This document shows positions 56,961 through 64,000 of a stretch of DNA of 64,000 nt, in pieces. A model generated the notes under the pieces. It searched no databases, had not been told where the DNA came from, and saw nothing but the letters and a program-made list of their open reading frames with translations. Position 1 is the stretch's first letter; each line of letters opens with the position of its first letter. Position numbers and translations under genes: made by a program. Source of the DNA: Chitinophaga sp. (lineage in GTDB: Bacteria; Bacteroidota; Bacteroidia; Chitinophagales; Chitinophagaceae); contig NZ_JAGHZS010000007.1 in assembly GCF_017745275.1 (NCBI RefSeq), positions 254,751 through 318,750 of the forward strand, given 5' to 3'.

Positions 56961-59547
56961 TAAATTATCACATATCTCTATACCGGAATTATCATTGGTA
57001 TTATTAATCGGCCCTTCCGGGGCTGGTAAATCCACGTTTGCCCGCAAGTTTTTTAAACCGACAGAAATTATTTCATCCGATGTATGCCGTGGGCTTATCA
57101 GCGATGATGAAAATAACCAAAATGTATCTGCTGATGCATTTGAGCTGGTGCGCTTTATCGCCGCCAAGCGTTTAAAGTTGGGGTTGCTCACTGTTATTGA
57201 TGCTACCAACGTACAGCCTGAATCCCGCAAACACTGGGTACAGCTGGCACGCGAGTATCACGTGCTGCCGGTGGCTATTATATTAAATATGCCGGAAGAA
57301 GTATGCCAGGAACGGAATGACTTGCGCAGCGATCGCAATTTCGGCAGGCATGTGATCCCGCAGCAAATTAGTCAGCTGAAGCGTGGGCTCCGCAACCTGC
57401 GGGAAGAAGGCTTCCGCCAGGTATTTGAATTGCGCTCACCGGACGAGGTGGCCGCACTGGAAACAATTACGCGCTCGCCGCTTTACAACAATAAAAAAGA
57501 CGAACACGGACCATTCGATATCATCGGCGACGTACATGGCTGCTATGATGAGCTATGCAACCTGCTGGAAACGCTCGGCTATGAAGTAGACCGGGAAAAT
57601 GCTACCTTAATCAGTTCGCCGTTAACAACTAACGCCGATGGTTATACGCGGTATCGTAAGCCTGTTTTTGTGGGCGACCTGGTAGACCGTGGCCCCAAAT
57701 CGCCGCAAGTGCTGCGTTTGGTGATGCACATGGTCAATAACGGATTAGGCTTATGTGTGCCGGGTAACCACGATGCAAAGTTGCTGCGCTACCTGAATGG
57801 TAAAAATGTGCAGCTCAGACATGGGCTGGAACAAACTGTAACGCAGTTGGCCAGCGAAACACCGGAATTCCTGGAGTCTGTAAAAACATTTATAGATGGG
57901 CTGATCAGCCACTATTTACTGGATGATGGTAAGCTGGTAGTAGCACATGCCGGTTTGAAGGAAAGCATGCAGGGCCGCGGTTCCGGGGCTGTAAGGGAAT
58001 TCTGTTTGTATGGAGAAACAACCGGAGAAACAGATGAATTCGGACTGCCGGTGCGCTATAACTGGGCGCTGGAATACGGCGGTCGCGCTATGGTGGTATA
58101 CGGGCATACCCCCGTGCCGGAAGCACAGTGGCTCAATAACACCATTGATATCGATACCGGTTGCGTATTTGGGGCATCTCTGACAGCGCTGCGCTATCCG
58201 GAAAGAACCCTGGTATCTGTACCGGCTCTCGAACAATACGCTGTGCCTGCGCGCCCTATAGGCTACAATGCCAATAGTGTATTGAGTGTACAGCAGCAGT
58301 ATGATAGCGTGTTAAATATTGAAGACTTCCTTGGTAAGTGCATATTGCAAACGCGCTATAGCCATAACATCACTATCCGGGAAGAGAATAGCATTGCGGC
58401 GTTGGAAGTGATGAGTCGTTTTACGATTAATCCTAAATGGCTTATCTATCTGCCACCAACGATGTCGCCGGCGGAAACCAGCCAGGAGGAGGGTTTGCTG
58501 GAACATCCGGCAGAAGGATTGCAGTACTACCGGGAAGCTGGTGTAACCAGGGTGATTTGTGAGGAAAAGCATATGGGCTCCCGCGCAGTGGTGATTGTTT
58601 GTAAAGATGAACAAGTAGCAGAGCGGAGATTTGGCGTTACGGGAGAAGGGAACGGTGTTATTTATACCAGAACAGGCCGTGCCTTCTTTGCAGATAAACA
58701 AACCGAACAGGATTTCGTGGCGCGTATCAATGCGGCATTGATCAGCACTGGCTTTTATGAAACTTTTGATACCGACTGGGTATGCCTGGATGCGGAGTTG
58801 ATGCCCTGGAGCGCCAAAGCCCAGGCTTTGCTGCGCGATCAGTATGCCGCTGTAGGAACGGCCGCCGGTAGGGCTTTGCCGGAAGTAGTATCGGCGCTGA
58901 ACCAGGCCATCAGCAATGGAGCACCTGCGCAGGTGTTGCTGGAAAAATATATGCAACGCCTGGAACAAACCACCAGCTATGTAAAGGCTTATCGCCAGTA
59001 TTGCTGGCCCGTGGAGTCTCTTAACGACTATAAGCTGGCACCTTTTCACATCATGGCCACAGAAGGGAAAACCTGGTTTGACAAAGACCATGAATGGCAT
59101 ATGTCGGCCATAAAAAATTTATGTGCCGGTGATGAACAATTATTGCTTGCTACACCTTATTTGTTGGTGAACATCGGTAATGAGGAAAGTGAGCAGGCCG
59201 CCATTAACTGGTGGAAACAACTAACGGCTGCCGGAGGAGAAGGGATGGTGGTAAAGCCATATACCTTCCTCAGCAAAGACGATAAAGGGCTGATACAGCC
59301 AGCCATCAAAATTCGCGGAAAAGAATACCTCCGTATCATCTATGGACCGGAATATGATGCAGCCAAAAACCTGGAGCGGTTGCGGGTGCGCAAGCTGTCT
59401 GGTAAACGTTCCCTGGCTTTGCGCGAGTTTTCACTGGGACTGGAAGCCCTGGAGCGATTTGTAAATAAAGATCCATTACAGCTGGTACATCAATGTGTAT
59501 TTGGTATTTTAGCGTTGGAGAGTGAACCGGTAGACCCGCGTTTATAA
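56944..59547 (+). CDS. pnkp: polynucleotide kinase-phosphatase-ligase, three domains
   Basis: 867 residues in three domains. Kinase, residues 1-170: Walker A GPSGAGKS (23-30) and YHVLPVAIILNMP region. Metallophosphatase, about 190-440: DIIGDVHGC (Asp192, Asp196, His198), VGDLVDRGPKSP, PGNHDAKLLRYL, VAHAGL and VYGHTPVPE. Ligase, about 460-867: adenylylated Lys542 in EEKHMGSRAVV, CLDAELMPWSAKAQ, GGEGMVVKPYTF and IKIRGKEYLRIIYG. It heals 5'-OH and 2',3'-cyclic phosphate ends and seals RNA; the bacterial enzyme needs Hen1 for full ligation, and hen1 is in the same operon. Confidence 0.95.
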   Translation: MTRRNNKLSHISIPELSLVLLIGPSGAGKSTFARKFFKPTEIISSDVCRGLISDDENNQNVSADAFELVRFIAAKRLKLGLLTVIDATNVQPESRKHWVQLAREYHVLPVAIILNMPEEVCQERNDLRSDRNFGRHVIPQQISQLKRGLRNLREEGFRQVFELRSPDEVAALETITRSPLYNNKKDEHGPFDIIGDVHGCYDELCNLLETLGYEVDRENATLISSPLTTNADGYTRYRKPVFVGDLVDRGPKSPQVLRLVMHMVNNGLGLCVPGNHDAKLLRYLNGKNVQLRHGLEQTVTQLASETPEFLESVKTFIDGLISHYLLDDGKLVVAHAGLKESMQGRGSGAVREFCLYGETTGETDEFGLPVRYNWALEYGGRAMVVYGHTPVPEAQWLNNTIDIDTGCVFGASLTALRYPERTLVSVPALEQYAVPARPIGYNANSVLSVQQQYDSVLNIEDFLGKCILQTRYSHNITIREENSIAALEVMSRFTINPKWLIYLPPTMSPAETSQEEGLLEHPAEGLQYYREAGVTRVICEEKHMGSRAVVIVCKDEQVAERRFGVTGEGNGVIYTRTGRAFFADKQTEQDFVARINAALISTGFYETFDTDWVCLDAELMPWSAKAQALLRDQYAAVGTAAGRALPEVVSALNQAISNGAPAQVLLEKYMQRLEQTTSYVKAYRQYCWPVESLNDYKLAPFHIMATEGKTWFDKDHEWHMSAIKNLCAGDEQLLLATPYLLVNIGNEESEQAAINWWKQLTAAGGEGMVVKPYTFLSKDDKGLIQPAIKIRGKEYLRIIYGPEYDAAKNLERLRVRKLSGKRSLALREFSLGLEALERFVNKDPLQLVHQCVFGILALESEPVDPRL

Positions 59548-59592
59548 GTAATAACAGCGATTAAACATCTTTCTACATTTAAAAATAAAACT

Positions 59593-60546
59593 ATGAAAGC
59601 CGTAGCCGTATCAAAATTCAAAGACATCCCCGTGGTCATGGACCTGCCGAAACCGGCTGTGAGACCAGGAACTGTCCTGGTCAAAGTAGCCGCTGCCGGG
59701 ATGAATCCCTTCGACTGGAAAATGATTGATGGTATTATGGATAATGGAAAAACGCCTCACCAGTTTCCATTAATCATGGGCGTAGATGGAGCCGGCACGG
59801 TGGAAGAAGTAGGTGAGGGCGTTACCCGCTTTAAGAAGGGCGATAAAGTATACGGTCAATTTATTCATATGCCTATTGGTGAAGGCTCTTATGCAGAATA
59901 CGCCATTGTGCCGGAAAAATCAGGCCTGACACTGGCGCCAGCCAGCCTTTCGGCCGCGGAAGCTGCCGCAGTACCTACTTCCGGTATGACGGCGCAGCAA
60001 ATGATCGACAAACTGGATCTGCAGGAAGGCGATACATTGCTGATCAACGGCGCTACTGGCGGCGTAGGTTCCTTTGCCACGCAAATTGCCGCTGCACAGG
60101 GCATAGTTGTCATAGCCACTGTTGGCGATGAAGCAGGCGCAGCACGCATGAAGAAATTGGGCGCCACGGTAACCATTAATTATAAAGAAGCGCCACTGGC
60201 AGAGCAGGTAAAAGCAAAATTCCCCGGTGGGTTGGATGGCCTGATTGATATGGTGAGCGATGGTGCCGGTTTTACAGCTAACCTGGATCTCTTAAAACCA
60301 GGTGCAGTCGCATTAACCACCGTTTTTGTGGCCGATGAAGAAGCGCTTAAATCAAGGAATATTCGCGGTGGAAACTTCGAAACTCAGGGCAGCGCAGCTT
60401 CACTGGATACGCTGTCGCTGATGATAGACCGGGGCGCATTGACTATCCCGGTAGAATCAAAAATAACGCTGGATGAAGCACCTGCGGCAGTAGCATTGAG
60501 CCGGCAGGGAAGAGCCAAGGGGAAAACTGTTATCATTCTGCAATAA
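59593..60546 (+). CDS. MDR-family NADP-dependent oxidoreductase
   Basis: 317 residues of the zinc-independent medium-chain dehydrogenase/quinone oxidoreductase group. VKVAAAGMNPFDWKMIDG replaces the zinc-binding site; the nucleotide-binding motif is LLINGATGGVGSFATQIAAAQG (about residues 150-172), with ATVGDEAGAARMKKLGA after it. It would reduce quinones or enones. A 45-base gap follows RNA repair gene pnkp, but a separate function is likely. Confidence 0.85.
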   Translation: MKAVAVSKFKDIPVVMDLPKPAVRPGTVLVKVAAAGMNPFDWKMIDGIMDNGKTPHQFPLIMGVDGAGTVEEVGEGVTRFKKGDKVYGQFIHMPIGEGSYAEYAIVPEKSGLTLAPASLSAAEAAAVPTSGMTAQQMIDKLDLQEGDTLLINGATGGVGSFATQIAAAQGIVVIATVGDEAGAARMKKLGATVTINYKEAPLAEQVKAKFPGGLDGLIDMVSDGAGFTANLDLLKPGAVALTTVFVADEEALKSRNIRGGNFETQGSAASLDTLSLMIDRGALTIPVESKITLDEAPAAVALSRQGRAKGKTVIILQ

Positions 60547-60553
60547 GCAATAA

Positions 60554-60587
60554 ATTGGTGCCGTAAACATGTGCTTACGGCACCAAT
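60554..60587. terminator. bidirectional hairpin between MDR gene and manA
   Basis: 13-bp perfect stem ATTGGTGCCGTAA/TTACGGCACCAAT with an 8-base loop between two convergent genes, with A- and T-rich flanks on both sides. Confidence 0.75.
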
Positions 60588-60591
60588 CAAT

Positions 60592-61794
60592 TTAAATATT
60601 TACCGTCGCTTTGAATATCTCAGCGCCATTATCTGTACTGACTTCATAAGACGCGCCATACACGGTGAATACACACTGTCCTTTTTGTAAAGTCAGTGTA
60701 TCATCTCCTTTCACAGTAGCGCTACCGTTAATAACAATTAATATTTCCGCTGCTTTTGCTTTGTGCTGGTATACTTTTCCGGCAGGAATATCAATCTTAC
60801 TTACTTCAAAGTCCGGTGCTGGAGAAGGATAGATTCTTTCCAGTCCGTCTGCACTGACATCTCCTTTAATGATATGCGGTTGTACGCCTTCAAAGCGGGT
60901 GTGTTTCAATAATTCAGGAACATCCACATGCTTGGGTGTTAAGCCTCCACGCAGTACATTGTCTGAATTAGCCATCAGCTCTACGTTCTGGCCTTCCAGG
61001 TAAGCATGCGGAATGCCTGCGTCCTGGAACACGGCCTCACCGGCTTGTACCTGCATGATGTTGAAGAAGTAGATGGAGAAGATGCCCCTGTCAATTTTGT
61101 CAATGCTGGCCGGGTCATTTAATACAGCGCGTGCTGCCCAGAAACCCGGATCTGTTTTCGACAAACGATTGGCTTTATAATCAGGGATCATGCGGTCTGT
61201 CAATGGCCGGAGAATAATATTTACCAGCGATTGTGGCATCTCCATAACATTTTTATACAGGCCATAATAACCTTCTTTTTCGTATATGCTTACCAGTGAG
61301 GTGAACTCCGGAATGGACGTTAATACCTTATGCAGTTGCTCATGTGGTAAGAAGCCATGCAGCAGGTAAAACTCACTTAATGCCACCATAATCTCCGGTT
61401 TATGGTTGTCGTCTTTATAATTGCGGTTGGGAGCATTTAATGGAATACCTTCTGCATTTTCTCTGGCAAATCCTTTCTCTGCTTCACTTTTTGTAGGATG
61501 TACCTGGATAGATAACATATCTTTTACATCCAGTATTTTAAACAGGAAAGGTAGTTCTTTGAATTTTTCCCATACAGCAGGACCGGTAATATTAGCAGGG
61601 TCTTGTTGTATGAGTTGGTTCAGGGGTAATGTTCCGTTGGCAGTAGTAATAAGGGAAGGCGCACTTGGATGCGCACCCATCCAATATTCTGCACTGGGTT
61701 GATCTGTAGGAGCAATACCTAACAACTCCGGAATATATTTATATCCGCCCCAGGCATAGTGCTGTACTTTCCCTTCCAGTCTGAATACGTTCAT
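60592..61794 (-). CDS. manA: mannose-6-phosphate isomerase, class I
   Basis: 400 residues. Type I PMI cupin with zinc site parts VQHYAWGGYKYIPELLGI, WMGAHPSAPS, LSIQVHPTKSEAEKGF, KPEIMVAL and DAGIPHAYLEGQNVELMANSDNVLRGG...HVDVPELL. It interconverts mannose-6-P and fructose-6-P for GDP-mannose synthesis or mannose use. Monocistronic, divergent from yraN. Confidence 0.94.
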   Translation of the reverse strand: MNVFRLEGKVQHYAWGGYKYIPELLGIAPTDQPSAEYWMGAHPSAPSLITTANGTLPLNQLIQQDPANITGPAVWEKFKELPFLFKILDVKDMLSIQVHPTKSEAEKGFARENAEGIPLNAPNRNYKDDNHKPEIMVALSEFYLLHGFLPHEQLHKVLTSIPEFTSLVSIYEKEGYYGLYKNVMEMPQSLVNIILRPLTDRMIPDYKANRLSKTDPGFWAARAVLNDPASIDKIDRGIFSIYFFNIMQVQAGEAVFQDAGIPHAYLEGQNVELMANSDNVLRGGLTPKHVDVPELLKHTRFEGVQPHIIKGDVSADGLERIYPSPAPDFEVSKIDIPAGKVYQHKAKAAEILIVINGSATVKGDDTLTLQKGQCVFTVYGASYEVSTDNGAEIFKATVNI

Positions 61795-61955
61795 ATATGG
61801 TTATCTGTTTTACTTGTTAATTATCAGAGAATTGATAAATTTATATGCGTGCAAAAATAGGTGTTAACTGGTACATTTCAGGTACCCCCCGAAAAGTAAA
61901 TATTTCTCCTGATTTATCATACTGATTGTTTGTTTTAACCTAACCCATATCGTTT

Positions 61956-62306
61956 ATGGAAAACCATCTGACCCTGGGGCATCAGGGAGAAAACATAGCA
62001 CAGGCTTATGTTCAACAGCATTGCACCTTACTGCATGTCAACTGGAAATCGGGTCGCCGGGAAATAGATATCATCGCTACAAAAAATGATGTCATTTATT
62101 TTATCGAAGTAAAAACCCGCCGTAGCGCACGCTTTGGCTGGCCGGAAACCGCGGTGAACTTTCGTAAGCAGGAACATATACAAGACGCTGCCAGCGATTA
62201 TTTATGGCAATTCCATTTACATCCTGTTGCCATCCGGTTCGATATTATAGCGATTACTTTTTCGGGAGATGCATATGAATTGATGCATTTCCGGGACGTG
62301 TTTTGA
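61956..62306 (+). CDS. yraN: YraN family protein (UPF0102)
   Basis: 116 residues with the small nuclease-like fold: GHQGENIAQAYVQQHCTLLHVNWKSGRREIDIIA and VIYFIEVKTRRSARFGWPETAVNFRKQ. The E-I-D ... E-V-K pattern equals restriction-endonuclease-type catalytic residues, related to Holliday-junction resolvases. Its role is unproven. The stop codon is immediately followed by element 5. Confidence 0.92.
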   Translation: MENHLTLGHQGENIAQAYVQQHCTLLHVNWKSGRREIDIIATKNDVIYFIEVKTRRSARFGWPETAVNFRKQEHIQDAASDYLWQFHLHPVAIRFDIIAITFSGDAYELMHFRDVF

Positions 62307-62444
62307 GGAGCGGAAAGCATAAAGCAGAAAGCATAAAGCTATTTTAGCGAATGAAAGGAGCGATTGAATAGCGTGAAAGGATAATTTTCGCTCCTTTCAT
62401 TCGCTAAAATAGCTTTATGCTTTCTGCTTTATGCTTTCCGCTCC
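62307..62444. repeat. inverted repeat of 7-bp units (element 5), perfect arms
   Basis: Arms 62307-62363 and 62388-62444 are 57 bases each and perfectly complementary; loop 24 bases. Arms contain four 7-bp units (GGAAAGC ATAAAGC AGAAAGC ATAAAGC) and the inner core TATTTTAGCGAATGA. It begins one base after the yraN stop codon. It shares unit and core with elements 3 (46263) and the half copy (53691). Confidence 0.95.
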
Positions 62445-62504
62445 ATTAACCAGTTATTAACAAAAAAACGCTTGTATTTATTCTTTAATAAATATCATAT
62501 GCTA

Positions 62505-62512
62505 TATCTTTG
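62505..62512 (+). promoter_or_regulatory. -7 element of candidate ncRNA
   Basis: TATCTTTG, exact TAnnTTTG match, with AT-rich upstream DNA; -33 element not clear. Implied start near 62519. Confidence 0.55.
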
Positions 62513-62518
62513 CACTGC

Positions 62519-62841
62519 TTTTAGAATCAGCCCCTGCGTTGTTATATACCCCCGGTATTCCGGTAAATTTCAGGCTATCATTTTTCTCTGAAAAAACTAA
62601 TGCACAGGTGTGTTCACCTATGTAGAAGACAGTTTATTTATAGCACAACAGAAGAATGAGCCACCGGCAATACCAGTAACAAATGAAGTGCAGGGAATAG
62701 AAATTAATACAAATACGGCGTTTGTTTAACCAAGGCATTATCGCCACTGAAATGCAAGACGCAGAGAATTGCTTTCGGGAGTCAACATTTTGGGACTGGC
62801 ACAAAAGTAAATGAGTACTTTTAGGCTAGTCCCATTTTTTT
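62519..62841 (+). ncRNA. candidate structured ncRNA, about 320 nt, family not identified
   Basis: Bounded by a -7 element and a strong intrinsic terminator, with no gene-length frame inside. Nested complementary segments predict a long rod: CCCTGC (62532) with GCAGGG (62690); TTGTTA with TAACAA; CCGGTATT(CCGGT) with (ACCGG)CAATACC; GGCT with AGCC; AAACT with AGTTT; apical AGGTG/CACCT. After this 165-nt rod come smaller hairpins (GGCG/CGCC, GCAA/TTGC) and the terminator. The rod is reminiscent of 6S RNA, but no family could be assigned. tmRNA, RNase P and SRP hallmarks are absent. Confidence 0.5.
62792..62841 (+). terminator. intrinsic terminator of candidate ncRNA
   Basis: GGGACT(GGC)/(GGCT)AGTCCC outer stem with an inner AAAAGTA/TACTTTT stem, followed by ATTTTTTTG. 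Confidence 0.85.
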
Positions 62842-62845
62842 GTTC

Positions 62846-63120
62846 GTTATAAAGGATTAGAGGGGATAGCGTATTCTTAGCGTAGTCTTGATAGATTCAT
62901 TGCTCCTGCAACGAATATTATGCCCTGGGATATGGGCCCAGGGAATCCATGCGGCGCCCGTGAATGTTGCCCTTGCCCAGAGCGGGAAGAAAATACCATT
63001 TAGTCACTTGTGTACCCGATATTAATGAATCAGCAGTAAAGGATGATGACCCGGAATAAATAAAATCCGTTTTTTTTTGAAAACCCTTGTTCTCAACTGA
63101 CACACTGTTGTCATAAGCGG
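62846..63120. other. unexplained intergenic stretch, possible gene remnant
   Basis: Between the ncRNA and the epoxide hydrolase gene. The reverse strand has an open stretch of 48 codons without an ATG start, ending ...IKTTLRIRYPL at about 62858, which reads like the C-terminus of a protein, and a palindrome CCCTGGG/CCCAGGG at about 62922-62943. No full gene; a decayed gene end or a dispersed repeat would explain it. Confidence 0.3.
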
Positions 63121-63152
63121 TATAGAACTTTGCTTTAACAAACACAGAAAAT

Positions 63153-64000
63153 ATGAAAAAGCTGCTTCTTTTACTGACTTCCTTTTTTATTACCGTAACC
63201 ATATACGCACAAACCAAAAACAACAACATGTACACTGTTAAACCTTTTAAAATCGACGTTCCTCAAACTGTACTGGACGATCTTCAAAACCGCCTCCGCC
63301 AGACCCGTTGGCCTGATGCCCCCGAAAACATTGGCTGGCAATACGGTACTGACCCTGTTTTCCTCCAAAGCCTGGTGTCCTACTGGCAAAATGGTTATAA
63401 CTGGCGTAAGCAGGAAACCGCGTTGAATCAGTTTCCACAGTTTACGGTGGAAATAGACAGCCTTACCATTCACTTCCTGCACATCAAAAGTAAAAACCCG
63501 AATGCGAAGCCCCTGTTGCTTTCACACGGATGGCCGGATTGTTTCTACCGCTTTTATAAAGTAATTCCCCTGCTAACGAACGACTACGACCTGGTGATCC
63601 CTTCTATCCCCGGTTTTGGTTTCTCAAGCCGTAAAGCCCTTACGGATGATGGTTCAGCAAAAGTTTTCGCTACACTCATGAAAGATGTACTGGGCTACAA
63701 AACTTTCTTTGCAGCCGGTGGGGACGTGGGCAGCGGCATTACTAAATCACTGGCCAATTTGTACCCGGAAAATGTACTGGCCATTCATCTTACAGATGTG
63801 GGATATCCCAACGGTTCGGAGGACTGGAGTACCCTATCAAAAAAGGAACAGGAATTCGGACAATTCATCCAGCAATGGTGGTACCGGGAAGGAGCCTATG
63901 CCATGCTGCACGCTACCAAGCCGCAAACCCAGGCCTATGGCTTAAATGATTCCCCTACAGGGCTTGCCGCCTGGATCGTTGAAAAGTTTAATACCTGGGG
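63153..64000 (+). CDS. epoxide hydrolase (EHN + alpha/beta hydrolase), 3' part outside window
   Basis: At least 282 residues, cut by the window end. Signal peptide MKKLLLLLTSFFITVTIYAQ, then the epoxide hydrolase N-terminal domain (FKIDVPQTVLDDLQNRLRQTRWPD, GWQYGTD...LVSYWQNGYNWRKQE) and the alpha/beta hydrolase with the oxyanion motif LSHGWPDCFYRFYK and the nucleophile elbow FAAGGDVGSGI (nucleophilic Asp). A secreted member is somewhat unusual. The catalytic His is outside the window. Confidence 0.9.
   Translation, partial: MKKLLLLLTSFFITVTIYAQTKNNNMYTVKPFKIDVPQTVLDDLQNRLRQTRWPDAPENIGWQYGTDPVFLQSLVSYWQNGYNWRKQETALNQFPQFTVEIDSLTIHFLHIKSKNPNAKPLLLSHGWPDCFYRFYKVIPLLTNDYDLVIPSIPGFGFSSRKALTDDGSAKVFATLMKDVLGYKTFFAAGGDVGSGITKSLANLYPENVLAIHLTDVGYPNGSEDWSTLSKKEQEFGQFIQQWWYREGAYAMLHATKPQTQAYGLNDSPTGLAAWIVEKFNTW

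Noticed and set aside
62526..62536. Reverse complement of this site equals the tmRNA 5' end GGGGCTGATTC
   Set aside because: No tag reading frame, no tRNA-like 3' domain and no matching acceptor strand follow on the reverse strand; the 11-base match is probably chance.
62918..63235. Reverse-strand 105-codon frame
   Set aside because: Overlaps the signal peptide and EHN domain of the clearly real epoxide hydrolase on the + strand.

Overview
The window looks like a chromosomal segment of a Bacteroidota bacterium, most likely Chitinophagaceae (Chitinophaga-like). The evidence is promoters of the TTTG-N18/20-TAnnTTTG type (clearest at the tRNA genes and metY), a giant gliding/adhesin-type protein with Ig-like repeats, an OMF-RND-MFP efflux operon, S9 dipeptidyl peptidase, a TPR histidine kinase, DUF6496 and KGG proteins, and no encoded CCA on the tRNAs. 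The genus is an inference. I see no prophage, insertion sequence, CRISPR array or plasmid functions; most of the window is housekeeping and general accessory chromosome.

Layout. 1-4321 (-): 5' part of a very large secreted repeat protein whose last visible units are near-identical 267-bp tandem repeats. 4.7-12.7 kb: translation and metabolism genes (rpmI-rplT, ispE, a DUF151 nuclease, etfBA, tilS, rhomboid protease, rlmH, a metallophosphoesterase). 12.8-16.2 kb: four tRNA-Arg(ACG) genes, each with its own promoter and a following hairpin, around a DyP peroxidase and a NagX-like acyltransferase. 16.3-21.5 kb: a ClpN-TPR fusion, GH130, HAD phosphatase and transketolase. 21.6-25.3 kb: small membrane proteins, KGG and histone-like stress proteins, MscS channel. 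25.3-32.9 kb: histidine decarboxylase with a divergent Lrp regulator, TPR histidine kinase, SelW-like protein, two outer-membrane beta-barrels. 33-39.3 kb: tripartite efflux operon. 39.7-53.4 kb: MarC, TRIC-type channel, DPP-IV-like peptidase, ornithine aminotransferase, ACBP, LepA, thioredoxin-like protein, AsmA, MetY. 53.8-59.5 kb: a tight four-gene RNA-repair operon (Hen1, two RlaP-type nucleotidyltransferases, three-domain Pnkp). 59.6-64 kb: MDR oxidoreductase, manA, yraN, a candidate structured ncRNA and a truncated epoxide hydrolase.

The most unusual things are: (1) a family of long inverted repeats whose arms are arrays of degenerate 7-bp units, each starting at, overlapping or within a few bases of a stop codon (6926-7007, 43760-43869, 46263-46387, 51987-52115, 62307-62444, with a half copy near 53.7 kb); (2) the Hen1-RlaP-RlaP-Pnkp RNA-repair operon; (3) a likely unannotated ~320-nt ncRNA at 62519-62841 and a smaller one near 11.8 kb; (4) tRNA-Arg genes that carry A19 with T56 in place of the near-universal G19-C56 pair. 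All functional calls rest on reading motifs by eye; no database search was run.
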